39,567 bases of DNA from 2-01-FULL-40-13 sp964433155 (GCA_964433155.1 CAYSQE010000014.1:1-39567); one strand, 5' to 3'. Shown: positions 1 through 9,055, numbered from the stretch's first letter. Notes: a model not told the origin generated them from the sequence alone. Numbers and translations: made by a program.

Positions 1-353
1 ACAATAGAGAGAAGGCGCTATCTATCGGTCGCTCAATTTTTTCGTCGAAAGAAGACTTGTTTACTTCCCAAGCAATTCTTGGTGAGGTGTTGACCGTGGG
101 AAGCGCTCGACATAATAGACAAGCGGCGATAGACTTTGTACATGATATATTCAAAAGCAAAACGACGATTATTCTTGAGTCAAGAGAGCTTCTTGAGAAG
201 GCTTTCCAGATTTTTCAGAAAATCAAAGACAAAGATGTAGGTTGGGTTGATTGTTATTCTTTTGCGATTATCGAGACGTATAAAATCGAAAAAGTATTTA
301 GTTTTGATCGAGACTTCAAACGCTATTCAGGGGCAAAAATACTCGGCATATAG
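1..353 (+). CDS. PIN-domain ribonuclease, VapC-like (5' end outside window)
   Basis: The frame (first full codon at position 3) is open to the left edge, so the N-terminus and first catalytic aspartate are missing; 116 residues are visible. What remains is the C-terminal part of a PIN domain: an acidic residue in ILGEVL, then GWVDCYSFAI with the third acidic position and FSFDRDFKRY with the fourth. PIN proteins of this size are usually VapC toxins, Mg2+-dependent RNases that cut tRNA or rRNA and are neutralised by a VapB antitoxin, whose gene would lie upstream and out of view. The TTG at 57 is unlikely to be the start because recognisable domain sequence continues upstream. The gene ends 21 bp before a convergent membrane protein gene. 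Family assignment is good; the toxin role is inferred. Confidence 0.75.
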   Translation, partial: NREKALSIGRSIFSSKEDLFTSQAILGEVLTVGSARHNRQAAIDFVHDIFKSKTTIILESRELLEKAFQIFQKIKDKDVGWVDCYSFAIIETYKIEKVFSFDRDFKRYSGAKILGI

Positions 354-374
354 TTTTTAATCTTCCTTCTACAA

Positions 375-2075
375 CTACTTGACTTCTACTTTATAAAGCA
401 ATACATACGAAGATGCAAAAACATGTTTAAGAAACGTATATTTTTTGATATCTTCAACCGATTTTTCTTTTTCCTGCGGGCCGTAAAAGACATAGCTTAT
501 ATTCTCCTTCCTGAGGAAATCATAGGCATCTTTTTCACTCATTGTGCCTGAGAAAAACCGATCCACCAGGTTGATCCTTTCGCTGTAGTGGGGCGTCTCG
601 GGATTGTGACCCACGTAGACAAAATTGCCCGTATGAGCTGGAATATAGTTGCCTGCGTTAACTTGAGAAATAACTACATCTTCATTTTTGCTATTTTTCT
701 CCAGCCACTCCATGGCTTGCCAGTAGTCTTTGAGAGGGTACATGACCTGGGGAGGATAGGGCACCAAGGGTTGACCGGCTACGGCTCGCTGGTGAATAAA
801 GTCAGTTTGGGCACGGATGGAGAAGTAGGATTGAGTTACGCCTAAAAGAATTATCCCAACAAATATGATCAATAAGACTAATAAGACCAATTTGTTCCTA
901 AAGCGAGTAACTATATTTTGAAAAAGGTAAACAGAGAATATTGCAAGCGGAACATGATTGGCCGTCTGGACAAAGCGAAGTTCTGATTGGTAGGGGAATT
1001 TTTTGAATACATAAATCGCCGTAAACGCTCCCAAGACCCAGGTTACAAGGCTCAAAAGTTTTTTTTCCTTCCTGATCAATGCTAAGATGATTCCTAAGAC
1101 TCCAGTAAAAAAGATTGGACCCAAAGCTAAGATATATTCTTTGACATCAAGCGGGAATCGATTATATCTATCAAAATCGACCAAAGACTTCCAAGGATAA
1201 GTCGAGGTGATAGATCGAATATAAAGGAGAGGAACAAGAGCCGTTATGATAAGAACAGCTGTGTATATGACAATTTTGACAAGTTGATCGCGATCATAAT
1301 CGCGAAACCAGATAGTTTTTAGAAGATGATAAAGAAACCAGGAGAAGAAAAAGAGAATTCCAGCTGAGGGGTGGATGAAGAAAGAAAACAATAAAACAAT
1401 ACAAACAATTAAGAATTGAGAATTGAGAATTGAGAATTTTTTAACTTTCAACTTTCCATTCTCAACTTTCAATTTTGTAATTGAAATTGCTAGTAAAGCG
1501 ACAATAATGTAATTTAGAGTATAGTGTGGTATATAGCTTATCCGCTTTAGTACATCCATCTCTGTCCACCAGGACATGTGATAACCCACCCACCACTCAT
1601 TTTGATATTTATAAAAAACAGGAAAGCTTGCTGCTAGTAGAGAAAGGAGTACGCCCGGAATATAATATTTTGGTTTTTTGAGAAAAAAAACATTGAGGTA
1701 GATTATTGTTAAGACCCAAGCAAAGCTCAATACTGTTCGCAAAAGATGAAAAGTTAGAGGAAGCGAGAGATTGATTAATCCACCGGCTTTGCCGGCGAGA
1801 AGATATAACATCTGCAAAAAAACTCCCTTTTGCTTTGGGTTGTTGTCGTACTTATCCACAACGCTCCATCGTCCTTCGGCCCCCTGCTTCATCTTGCTCA
1901 AATAAATATTGTAATCATAGGTGTAGATGTGTTCTCCCCAAAGCATTACTCGGTCGCTTGGCATAATATCTACGACCGATGCTTCGTAAAGATTGGGGAT
2001 GTAGCTGGAAAGTAGAAAAAACATCGCAAAAATAAGTGTTAAAGGAAGATGTAATTTACTGAGGTTTTTTAGCAT
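375..2075 (-). CDS. Multi-pass membrane protein, GT-C glycosyltransferase-like
   Basis: A 566-residue protein with roughly ten hydrophobic segments after an N-terminal signal-anchor and a large first extracytoplasmic loop (about residues 30-95) containing YDYNIYLSKMKQG, then a soluble C-terminal part of about 130 residues. This is the architecture of GT-C enzymes, which move sugars from polyprenyl-phosphate donors outside the membrane, but I cannot name a GT family. The gene at 7351-9009 is a paralogue: same loop pattern (HYYLDYYYYLQFIAQG), same size and similar soluble tail. An odd stretch near the middle (VENGKLKVKKFSILNSQ) is encoded entirely by heptanucleotide repeats at 1413-1477 and interrupts an otherwise hydrophobic region. 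A plausible promoter (TTGAAC, 18-bp spacer, TATAAG) lies just upstream. Substrate unknown. Confidence 0.7.
   Translation of the reverse strand: MLKNLSKLHLPLTLIFAMFFLLSSYIPNLYEASVVDIMPSDRVMLWGEHIYTYDYNIYLSKMKQGAEGRWSVVDKYDNNPKQKGVFLQMLYLLAGKAGGLINLSLPLTFHLLRTVLSFAWVLTIIYLNVFFLKKPKYYIPGVLLSLLAASFPVFYKYQNEWWVGYHMSWWTEMDVLKRISYIPHYTLNYIIVALLAISITKLKVENGKLKVKKFSILNSQFLIVCIVLLFSFFIHPSAGILFFFSWFLYHLLKTIWFRDYDRDQLVKIVIYTAVLIITALVPLLYIRSITSTYPWKSLVDFDRYNRFPLDVKEYILALGPIFFTGVLGIILALIRKEKKLLSLVTWVLGAFTAIYVFKKFPYQSELRFVQTANHVPLAIFSVYLFQNIVTRFRNKLVLLVLLIIFVGIILLGVTQSYFSIRAQTDFIHQRAVAGQPLVPYPPQVMYPLKDYWQAMEWLEKNSKNEDVVISQVNAGNYIPAHTGNFVYVGHNPETPHYSERINLVDRFFSGTMSEKDAYDFLRKENISYVFYGPQEKEKSVEDIKKYTFLKHVFASSYVLLYKVEVK
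870..887. repeat. Nonamer repeat tract (copy 1)
   Basis: Two tandem 9-mers, caataagac and taataagac, inside the gene at 375-2075. The same 18-bp pattern recurs at 10840-10857, 11111-11128 (other strand) and 11887-11904. Read here on the minus strand it codes for Leu/Val inside a membrane helix. Confidence 0.7.
1413..1477. repeat. Heptanucleotide repeat tract inside a coding region
   Basis: Nine consecutive 7-bp units: gaattga three times, gaatttt, then (after 2 bp) aactttc twice, cattctc, aactttc and aattttg. The left and right halves are roughly complementary in style, so the tract can fold back on itself. It lies within the gene at 375-2075 without breaking the frame and codes for a hydrophilic stretch that looks foreign to the membrane protein. 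Confidence 0.8.
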
Positions 2076-2092
2076 TTTTGTTTAAATATGAA

Positions 2093-2122
2093 CTTATATA
2101 GATTGTACACCAATCAGTTCAA
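2093..2122 (-). promoter_or_regulatory. Predicted sigma-70-type promoter
   Basis: On the minus strand TTGAAC (2122-2117) and TATAAG (2098-2093) are 18 bp apart. The -10 ends 17 nt before the ATG of the gene at 375-2075. The -35 overlaps the 3' end of the upstream gene, so this would be an internal promoter. Confidence 0.5.
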
Positions 2123-3537
2123 CCACTCGATTCTGCTATGCAGAGTTGACCGGTACAGATCGTGGGTTCGTATATTTTTTTACACTTTTTCTCAATTTCT
2201 TTAAGAAGTAGAGGCTGGATTTGTCCAGAATAATAATTTATCGTGTAATGCGAGGAACATCTATTAAAATATAGACAGTCGGCAACAATTTTGTTTGGGC
2301 AGGTGACAATAACTTTAACTAAAGCTTTGTTGAGACCTGATTGTGTTATAATCCCCGACTGCGGATTGTCATAGAGAAGATTTTTCTTTCCGGAGAGATA
2401 GAAAAGATAGGTGTCATCGAGAGATAAAATAAGAATTTCTTCTTCTTTGAGGTGTTTTTTTATGAGTTTTATTTCTTTTCTATACATATTTTCTAACTTT
2501 TCAAGCATCTCAGATTTGAACATATCTGCTTTTAATATGCTTTCTTTCTTAAATTTTAGATAGTCAGTCAGTGACTCTTTACCCCTATAAGCTGGGAGAA
2601 CGATAAGAATTATAAATAAGATTGGTGCAATAGTATGTATTATGAATGGTTTTGTTATTTTTTTGATTAAAAAACCAACCAATAGGAAGAAATTAAGAAG
2701 CGGTAGAGGTGAGATGGTAAGAATTGAATGTGGTTGGCTCTGACCAACCATATATAAAGAAGAAAAGAAAGAGAGTTGAGCTGTCAAAAGTAATATCTGC
2801 TTTTCTCCTCCAGGGCTTTTGTCCTGAAGATAGACTATAAGAGAGGAAAAATAAACCAATAGTATAAGCCAGATATAGCTTTTGTACTGGAGTATCATCA
2901 TTCCAAAGCCTAAATTTGTGTACTCTCCTATTTTTGTAAAAATAGAGGATGGATCAATAAACTGATAACCTAGAAGATATTGAATAAAATTGAGACTAAT
3001 AAATACGAGGATAAAAGAGATAAGCAAAAATGAGATTTTATTAATAAGCCAATGCAATTTTAATCTGTTATGAAGTGCAATAATAGTTAAAGTAGTTAGA
3101 TAGCCGCCTATTAGCGCTATCCCTGAATCAAAAATCCAGAAACTTAAGATTGAAGATAAAAGGATTACTTTAGTTGAGTCTATGCGTTTTAATTTATAAG
3201 CCACGAACACAAATAAGATAATCGGTAAATACCTTGTTGCACCAATCTGCGGTCGAGTAAGAGGAAGATACCAAGAGGAAAAATAATTGAGCGTGATGAG
3301 TGAGAAAAGCCCGATAAGCGAGATGGCAAATGATTGACTTCGTTTATAAATAATATAGAAAAAAAGGTAGTACATGATGGTTGTTAATGTCCACATTATC
3401 GCTGGTATATAAAATATATTTAGGACACCGAGTTTGTAGAGAAATGCAAAAAAATAGACCGACAAGAGTCCATAGTGAGAAGGTGTTTGCGTATATAGCG
3501 TTTTTCCCCGAGCGACCTCGATAACCGGACCAAGCAA
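2119..3537 (-). CDS. C-terminal part of amber-interrupted GT-C-like membrane protein
   Basis: These 472 residues (TTG start) are in the same frame as the gene at 3544-4113; only the stop TAG (3546-3544) and two codons (Ala, Tyr) separate them. The sequence across the stop, GHD-stop-AYLLGPVIEVARGKTLY, reads as one conserved loop of a large membrane glycosyltransferase-like protein, followed by SHYGLLSVYFF, about eight hydrophobic helices and a Cys-containing soluble tail of roughly 130 residues. A TTG two codons after a stop, with no Shine-Dalgarno, is a poor independent start. I therefore read 2119-4113 as one gene of about 664 codons broken by a nonsense change (a Tyr codon to TAG is one base). 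Function unknown; a GT-C role in surface glycan synthesis is inferred from form and neighbours. Confidence 0.6.
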   Translation of the reverse strand: MLGPVIEVARGKTLYTQTPSHYGLLSVYFFAFLYKLGVLNIFYIPAIMWTLTTIMYYLFFYIIYKRSQSFAISLIGLFSLITLNYFSSWYLPLTRPQIGATRYLPIILFVFVAYKLKRIDSTKVILLSSILSFWIFDSGIALIGGYLTTLTIIALHNRLKLHWLINKISFLLISFILVFISLNFIQYLLGYQFIDPSSIFTKIGEYTNLGFGMMILQYKSYIWLILLVYFSSLIVYLQDKSPGGEKQILLLTAQLSFFSSLYMVGQSQPHSILTISPLPLLNFFLLVGFLIKKITKPFIIHTIAPILFIILIVLPAYRGKESLTDYLKFKKESILKADMFKSEMLEKLENMYRKEIKLIKKHLKEEEILILSLDDTYLFYLSGKKNLLYDNPQSGIITQSGLNKALVKVIVTCPNKIVADCLYFNRCSSHYTINYYSGQIQPLLLKEIEKKCKKIYEPTICTGQLCIAESSG

Positions 3538-3543
3538 ATAAGC

Positions 3544-4113
3544 CTAGTCATGGCCAGATATAGGAAATCTTGGTTCAAATGTAAGCAAAGCTATTAAGAG
3601 AATTACAAACACACTGAAGAAAAAGAAGAACACTTTCTGCTTATTTTGGAGCTGGATAATTTTTCCTATGACAACTGTTTGAAAAATGATGAATGCCAAG
3701 GTTAGTAGATATAGACCAAGGTATAGCAAGTAGATCTGAGGCTCGACATTATACATCCGATCAACGACTTTTCGTAGCGGATAGTCTCCTATGTGGGTGC
3801 TAAACCAGATGGAAAGAAGTAGTAGAATAAAGGATTTGATAAAGGTTAGGAGAGATGGCTTGAAACGGTTTTGTATTTTTTGAAATAAAATAGGATGCTT
3901 TAGCCATCTAGAGATGAGAGAAAAAGATATAAGTAATGCAACATAGACAAATATATAGACAGGTATCTCATACGGTTCAGGATTGGCTCCTTGGATAAGA
4001 TCGGAAGAAGGTTGAGGCGGAAGTTTAGCATTTAGAAACATTACTAATTTGTAATAGATAAAAATATAGATATTTGTAAAGAAAAATATTTTAATGAGAG
4101 AATTAAGAATCAT
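3544..4113 (-). CDS. N-terminal part of amber-interrupted GT-C-like membrane protein
   Basis: These 189 residues carry five or so hydrophobic segments and end at FPISGHD followed by TAG. The first extracytoplasmic loop of GT-C proteins usually starts right after such a helix with an acidic motif, and the continuation (AYLLGPVIEVARG) sits in the same frame just past the stop, in the gene at 2119-3537. Seen directly: same frame, single stop codon, two-codon spacing. Inferred: a recent nonsense mutation, a strain variant in the assembled population, a sequencing error, or readthrough. The gene is divergent from the operon at 4169, with 55 bp between the starts. Confidence 0.6.
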   Translation of the reverse strand: MILNSLIKIFFFTNIYIFIYYKLVMFLNAKLPPQPSSDLIQGANPEPYEIPVYIFVYVALLISFSLISRWLKHPILFQKIQNRFKPSLLTFIKSFILLLLSIWFSTHIGDYPLRKVVDRMYNVEPQIYLLYLGLYLLTLAFIIFQTVVIGKIIQLQNKQKVFFFFFSVFVILLIALLTFEPRFPISGHD

Positions 4114-4151
4114 GAGCTTTTTGATTGTACCTCATTTTGCCGATAATACTT

Positions 4152-4157
4152 TATAAT
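4152..4157 (+). promoter_or_regulatory. -10 box of near-leaderless transcript
   Basis: A perfect TATAAT ends 11 nt before the ATG at 4169, so transcription would start about 4-6 nt before the start codon. No convincing -35 at 16-18 bp was seen and there is no Shine-Dalgarno. Confidence 0.45.
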
Positions 4158-4168
4158 AAACTAACAAA

Positions 4169-5182
4169 ATGATAAAGATAGGCGTTATTGGTTATGGTTA
4201 TTGGGGGCCGAATTTGGTAAGAAACTTCTTCGAACTCCCAGATTGTCAAGTAGAAAAAGTGGCAGATTTAAGGCAAGAGAGACTTACGCTTTTAAAAAAA
4301 CATTATCCTTCAGTTGAAGTGAGTTCGGATATAGACGACATATTAAAAGATCCTCAAATTGATGCTGTTGTTGTGGCTACGCCAGTTACATCGCACTTTC
4401 TCTTGGGTGAAAAGGTCCTTAAAGCAGGAAAGCACGTATTGGTGGAGAAACCCATGGCAGCTTCTTATATTGAGGCTTTAAAACTTGTTGAGCTGGCAAA
4501 AAAAAGAAAAAAAGTTTTGATGGTTGATCATACTTTTTTATATACCGATGCGGTTAGAAAGATAAAGCAGTTTATTGATGATGGTCAGATTGGGCGCGTA
4601 AATTATTTTGATTCAACGAGGACAAATTTGGGTCTTTTTCAGAAAGACATAAATGTAATGTGGGATTTGGCAGCCCATGATATATCAATAATGCTGTATA
4701 TTGTTGAAGAAAGACCACTTAGCATCCAAGCAAACGGCGTGTCTCACACCAAAAATGGAATTGAAAATATTGCTTTTCTTACAATCAAATACAGATCTGG
4801 CCTTATTGCCCATTTCAATGTATCATGGAGTTCCCCGGTTAAAATTAGGCTGATTCTTATCGGTGGGACAAAAAAAATGATCGTATACGATGATGTCCAA
4901 CCCTCGGAAAAGATAAAGCTCTATGACTCAGGCTATTCCGTCAAGTCTGAAAAACATCGCGGCAAATTTTATGTTGATTATCGTATCGGAGATATATATA
5001 TTCCAAAAATTGAGCTTGTAGAAGGGTTAAACACTATGGCTAAGGACTTTATTGCGGCAATCAATGAAGGCAGAAAACCAATTTCGAGCATGGATCACGG
5101 CTTAGAAGTGGTAAAAATCTTGAGTCTCGCTCAAGAATCGTTAAGAAAAAGGGAAAAACCAGTAGTATACAAATATGAATAA
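4169..5182 (+). CDS. Gfo/Idh/MocA-family sugar dehydrogenase
   Basis: A 337-residue NAD(P)-dependent oxidoreductase. The N-terminal Rossmann fold opens with IGVIGYGYWGPNLVRNF (GxGxxG-type nucleotide loop), then VVVATPVTSHF and the hallmark HVLVEKPMA with the catalytic Lys of the EKP motif (about residues 90-100). The C-terminal alpha/beta domain has WDLAAHDISIM, where the His-Asp pair is typical of nucleotide-sugar dehydrogenases. The GYGYWGPNLVRNF start is common in WlbA-type UDP-GlcNAc(A) 3-dehydrogenases, so a 3-keto nucleotide sugar for an amino-sugar glycan is a reasonable guess, not proven. It is the first gene of a tight operon (8-bp overlap with the next gene) with a family 2 glycosyltransferase and two GT-C-like proteins. 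Confidence 0.85.
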   Translation: MIKIGVIGYGYWGPNLVRNFFELPDCQVEKVADLRQERLTLLKKHYPSVEVSSDIDDILKDPQIDAVVVATPVTSHFLLGEKVLKAGKHVLVEKPMAASYIEALKLVELAKKRKKVLMVDHTFLYTDAVRKIKQFIDDGQIGRVNYFDSTRTNLGLFQKDINVMWDLAAHDISIMLYIVEERPLSIQANGVSHTKNGIENIAFLTIKYRSGLIAHFNVSWSSPVKIRLILIGGTKKMIVYDDVQPSEKIKLYDSGYSVKSEKHRGKFYVDYRIGDIYIPKIELVEGLNTMAKDFIAAINEGRKPISSMDHGLEVVKILSLAQESLRKREKPVVYKYE

Positions 5183-5873
5183 GCCTGAGTTCAGCCTCAT
5201 CATCGCCTGTTATAACGAAGAAGAAAATTTGCAAAAAACAGTTGAAGATTCGGTAAAAACTTTGAGTTCTCTTTTTAAAGCCTTTGAAATCATAATAATC
5301 GAAGACAAGAGTGATGACAAAAGTCCACAAATTGCAGAAAAACTCGCTAGAAAATATGCTTCAGTGAAAGTTATTCATAATTCCATTAATCTTGGCCAAG
5401 GAATAAGTTTTCTTATCGGCCTAGAAGCATCAATAGGCGATCTGGTTATGCAAAACGGCGCAGATAGACCGTTTGATATTCGTGACCTCAAAAAAATTAT
5501 TGGCCTGTTTCCTCAATACGATATTGTCATAGTGGCTAGAATCAACAGAGCAGCATACTCTTTTTGGAGAAAGTTTACCTCATGGGGAAATATCATTTTA
5601 CGCTGGCTTTTTTTTGGTTTTGCTTTTAAAGATTTAAACTTTATCCAAATATATAAAAGAGGTGTGATTAGTAATGTAAACGTGTTATCAAGAAGTGCTG
5701 CTTTTGTAACACAGGAACTTGTGCTTCGGGCAAAACAAAAAGGCTATAAAATCATAGAGATTTCACTACCATACCATAAAAGGATAGCTGGAATAGCTCA
5801 CCATGGAAAAAAACGCGATATTCTCTGGGCTCTTATCGATATGATCAATTTCTGGCTGGAGTATCGAAGATGA
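5175..5873 (+). CDS. Family 2 glycosyltransferase (DPM1/DolP-mannose synthase-like)
   Basis: A 232-residue GT-A fold enzyme. It starts FSLIIACYNEEENL, the classic GT2 donor-binding strand, followed by EIIIIEDKSDDKS with the first acidic motif and NLGQGISFLIGLEAS (the N-x-G-x loop). The usual DxD position reads QNGADRPFD, a weaker variant with one Asp. It lacks long C-terminal membrane helices, like bacterial polyprenyl-phosphate sugar synthases, which make the lipid-linked sugar donors used by GT-C enzymes. That fits its place between a sugar dehydrogenase and GT-C-like genes. It overlaps the previous gene by 8 bp and the next by 4 bp (ATGA), indicating translational coupling. Confidence 0.8.
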   Translation: MNKPEFSLIIACYNEEENLQKTVEDSVKTLSSLFKAFEIIIIEDKSDDKSPQIAEKLARKYASVKVIHNSINLGQGISFLIGLEASIGDLVMQNGADRPFDIRDLKKIIGLFPQYDIVIVARINRAAYSFWRKFTSWGNIILRWLFFGFAFKDLNFIQIYKRGVISNVNVLSRSAAFVTQELVLRAKQKGYKIIEISLPYHKRIAGIAHHGKKRDILWALIDMINFWLEYRR

Positions 5874-7369
5874 AACTCAAAAATAAAAGATCAATCCTAA
5901 ATGTCATCTGTGTTTTATTTTTATTTGTCATTTTAGTCCCAGTCATCATTTCGATCATACAATCAGGTTATTACTATACCTATGATCGGGATGAGATAAC
6001 TCATATACAGAAAATATATTTGATGGCAACAGGAGTGAACCCATATGTGTCTTTTTATTCGAGTTTTACTCCTGTTTTTCATGCAGTATTTATTCCGCTA
6101 TTTTTACAGTTTGGATTTTCATTTCAGACGATTGATATTGCGCGGATTGTTATGATAATACTTTTTGCCATGAGAATAGGTTTTTTTTCACTGGCCATCG
6201 CAAAAATTTTCAACAAGCGAATAGCCGTTTTATTCATTCCTCTCTATTTATTTGATCCTTTTACAATCTTTGTCTCGATGCAGATTCGGCCAGACAATCT
6301 TATGATCACGATCTTTTCTCTAGGATTTCTTCTTTTCATATTTGGTCTTTTCAAGTCTTCTAAAATTTTATTGTTTTTATCCGGATCATTATTTTCGATT
6401 TCTGCTCTTATTTTATTCAAGATGGTGCCTGCTATAGTGATTGTGGTTGCCGTTTTTTTTATTTACAGTCTGAAAAAAAATAAATTAGCAGAATTTTGGA
6501 TCTTCCTATCTGGATTTATCCTTTCTTGTGGATTTTTTCTAGTTTATTTTATCCTTGCTGGATCGTTTATTCCAATGTTCCAGCAAGTTTTCGTGCTTTC
6601 GCCTTTATTTGCCTCATCTGCTAAATATATAACCACATTCGGCTTTTTTAATCAACCTAACAATGCTTATATATATGGACTTATGGGAAGACCGTTTATC
6701 TGGGCGTATGTCTGGGTGCTCCCATTGTTAGCGGCTGCCGGAGCGTATTCGGCCATTATTAAGCTACAAAAAGACAGCGAAACAAAAAAATATTTGAGAC
6801 TAACTTTAGTTTTACTGGCAATTTTTCAATACGTTGCTTTGCTTGTTATAAATCAGATCTTCATCCAATATTACATTCCGCTTCAGTGGTTGCTGGCTAT
6901 GTTTGCAGCAGTTTTAATTGAAGAAATAGGTTGGGCGATGTTGTCAGGATTATATAGATTGGCATTTTTTATCGGCCTATTTATTTTTTTTCTAAAGCTT
7001 TCTTCATCAAGTATAGAAACAAATAAAGCCAGGGCAACGTTTAATTCATCATCCAACGACTTTGTCTCGAAGACTCAAAAGCTCTGGTCCCTCATTCCTG
7101 AACGATCAGCTTCATTTCCAAATATATTGTTTCGACCACTAGGCTATCCTTTAGAGTTTGGTTACGAGGAGTATAGGGTTCCTTTTCCACCACAAATTAA
7201 AGCCCTGATGCCTGAATATGCCCAAACATTTGAGAAAAATAAAGTTCATTTTCTCAGAGTCGAAGATGCCCAACAGTTTTTTTCTATTGAAGATGGACTG
7301 CAAGAATATGTTGAAAAACATTATAAATTGATCGATCCGGGGCTAGGTTTATGGCAGAGAGAAGAATAG
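5870..7369 (+). CDS. GT-C (ArnT/PMT-like) membrane glycosyltransferase
   Basis: 499 residues, about eleven hydrophobic helices. The first extracytoplasmic loop contains YTYDRDEITHIQKIYLMATG, where the Asp/Glu pair matches the catalytic acidic motif of GT-C enzymes. IRPDNLMI further on (about residue 140) is a second family-typical motif: Arg-Pro-Asp in the reentrant loop. The last ~120 residues are a soluble extracytoplasmic tail. Such proteins transfer a sugar from a polyprenyl-phosphate donor, plausibly made by the GT2 encoded just upstream (4-bp overlap), to a lipid or protein acceptor outside the membrane. The 3' end overlaps the next gene by 19 bp. Substrate cannot be told from sequence. 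Confidence 0.75.
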   Translation: MKLKNKRSILNVICVLFLFVILVPVIISIIQSGYYYTYDRDEITHIQKIYLMATGVNPYVSFYSSFTPVFHAVFIPLFLQFGFSFQTIDIARIVMIILFAMRIGFFSLAIAKIFNKRIAVLFIPLYLFDPFTIFVSMQIRPDNLMITIFSLGFLLFIFGLFKSSKILLFLSGSLFSISALILFKMVPAIVIVVAVFFIYSLKKNKLAEFWIFLSGFILSCGFFLVYFILAGSFIPMFQQVFVLSPLFASSAKYITTFGFFNQPNNAYIYGLMGRPFIWAYVWVLPLLAAAGAYSAIIKLQKDSETKKYLRLTLVLLAIFQYVALLVINQIFIQYYIPLQWLLAMFAAVLIEEIGWAMLSGLYRLAFFIGLFIFFLKLSSSSIETNKARATFNSSSNDFVSKTQKLWSLIPERSASFPNILFRPLGYPLEFGYEEYRVPFPPQIKALMPEYAQTFEKNKVHFLRVEDAQQFFSIEDGLQEYVEKHYKLIDPGLGLWQREE

Positions 7370-9009
7370 ATTGGAACAAGGTATTATTAGTATTAACTGT
7401 GGCCTTTATTTCGGCTGCATTAGCAGTTCTGCATGTGCTTATTGGTTTTGCCAAAACTCCTTTGGGTACGGTATATCTCTGGACAGGACACTACTATCTT
7501 GATTACTATTACTATCTTCAGTTTATCGCACAGGGACTGCGAGGGTATTGGCTCCCCAGACAGTATTCTGCGACAGATGACCCGTCGATTTATTTTCATC
7601 TTGAGGCCTACGTTGGGCTTGGTCAAATGGGTCGAATATTTAATCTGCCTCCGATTGCTATTTATTGGTCTTCAGTTTTCATTTTGACTTTTCTTCTCTC
7701 TACAATAATTTTTTTTGTCATACGTGAAATACTAGAAAAAAAACCATTTTACGTCCAATTTGGCGCATTTTTGCTAACTTTATCAGCCGGACCGTTTTAT
7801 AAAATCATTTCTGAACCTGCGGGTCTGCGCTTTTTGTCATTCGAATACTGGGCCTCATACGGAACTTTCTTTAAGCGATTTGAACCAGTTCCACATCATT
7901 TGCTTGCTCATATCTTCACGCTTATTGTCTGTTTGCTGTTTGTTCGTTATCTTAAAAAAAAGGAGAGAAATTTTCTGGCATCAATTCGTGCTGGACTATT
8001 GATCAGCTTTTTTATAATCGTCGAGCTTTCATTTTATCCTTTTCAAATAGTAATATTGTTTGCTGCGATAGTTTTGACAAGTTTAGTCTACGGCCTTTAT
8101 GATCTAAAGAAAAAGCTAATTTTTTCTTTTATTTCATTGGTTTTTTTTGTTGCAATTGTTGGTACGCTGACTTTTTTGGCTGGACTGATAATTAAAAATG
8201 TGTACGATCAGACTGTGTTTTTTCGTACGACTAAGGGTGTTGAAACCGGTTGGAGAAACATGGTGGCTTGGCAAAGCCTGATACTCAATTTTGGTCCTAT
8301 TTTTATTCTGGCTTTATTGGGTATTCAGACATTAATAAGAAAAATCAACCTATTGCAAATTCTTTTAACGACATTTTTTATTGTAAGTTTATTTCTTTTT
8401 TATACTCCTTTAGATCTTCTTCTCGATACTCATAACGGCAGGTTTTTATCACCCATAAATTATCTTTTGCTGGGTAGTTTAGCTGCGTTGACGATATATA
8501 CAATAAGTCAGTGTTTTCAAAGATATCAAAAAACTGTTTTTATTTTTTTAACCATTCTTTTTATACTTTTTTCTTTACCTGCCCAGATCGAAGCTTTAAA
8601 TCGAATTTTGAATGATAAAAATCTTGATTCACCCATAAGCTATCTTCCAAAAGGAATAGTCGAAGGTTTTTATTTTTTAGATAAATATCCTGAGAAAGGA
8701 GATGTCCTGATGACCCCAAGCCAATTTTTGGGAACAATATTGCCTGTGTTTATGGATAGACGAACATATGTTGCCAAACACGCAGCAACCCCAGACTATA
8801 TTGAAAAGAATATTCGTACAAGCAACTTCTATCTTGGAGCAATGACAGATCAGCAGGCCAAGGAATTTCTAGAGAATAATGGTTTGAGATTTGTAATGCT
8901 GACATCGATTGAAGGATATGATGTCAAACCTCTCTACCGCTATCCATTCTTAAAAGAGATCTATAAAAATAAAGACGCTGTCATTTTCGAAGTCAAAAAA
9001 TCAGCATGA
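7351..9009 (+). CDS. Multi-pass membrane protein, GT-C-like; paralogue of the gene at 375-2075
   Basis: 552 residues with an N-terminal anchor, a large loop (WTGHYYLDYYYYLQFIAQG, about residues 45-65), some ten hydrophobic helices and a soluble C-terminal segment of about 120 residues. Loop motif, length, helix layout and soluble tail (ending in a FLKEIYKNKDAVIFEVK pattern against FLKHVFASSYVLLYKVEVK) parallel the gene at 375-2075, so the two are ancient paralogues. It starts inside the previous gene (19-bp overlap) and ends the operon begun at 4169. The family has no characterised member that I recognise; membership in the GT-C fold is inferred. Confidence 0.65.
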   Translation: MAERRIDWNKVLLVLTVAFISAALAVLHVLIGFAKTPLGTVYLWTGHYYLDYYYYLQFIAQGLRGYWLPRQYSATDDPSIYFHLEAYVGLGQMGRIFNLPPIAIYWSSVFILTFLLSTIIFFVIREILEKKPFYVQFGAFLLTLSAGPFYKIISEPAGLRFLSFEYWASYGTFFKRFEPVPHHLLAHIFTLIVCLLFVRYLKKKERNFLASIRAGLLISFFIIVELSFYPFQIVILFAAIVLTSLVYGLYDLKKKLIFSFISLVFFVAIVGTLTFLAGLIIKNVYDQTVFFRTTKGVETGWRNMVAWQSLILNFGPIFILALLGIQTLIRKINLLQILLTTFFIVSLFLFYTPLDLLLDTHNGRFLSPINYLLLGSLAALTIYTISQCFQRYQKTVFIFLTILFILFSLPAQIEALNRILNDKNLDSPISYLPKGIVEGFYFLDKYPEKGDVLMTPSQFLGTILPVFMDRRTYVAKHAATPDYIEKNIRTSNFYLGAMTDQQAKEFLENNGLRFVMLTSIEGYDVKPLYRYPFLKEIYKNKDAVIFEVKKSA

Positions 9010-9026
9010 CCCCTGATTAAATGGGG

Positions 9027-9055
9027 TTGACAACAAAAATTATTTTCGCTATAGT
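9027..9055 (+). promoter_or_regulatory. Strong sigma-70-type promoter
   Basis: TTGACA (9027-9032), a 17-bp spacer and TATAGT (9050-9055). The start site would be near 9062, giving a leader of about 46 nt to the ATG at 9108. It probably drives 9108-13851. A short accccN9ggggt inverted repeat (9009-9027) between it and the previous stop lacks a T tract. Confidence 0.65.

Noticed and set aside
9009..9027. accccN9ggggt inverted repeat as an intrinsic terminator
   Set aside because: Only 5 bp of stem and no T tract; it merges into the TTGACA of a promoter.
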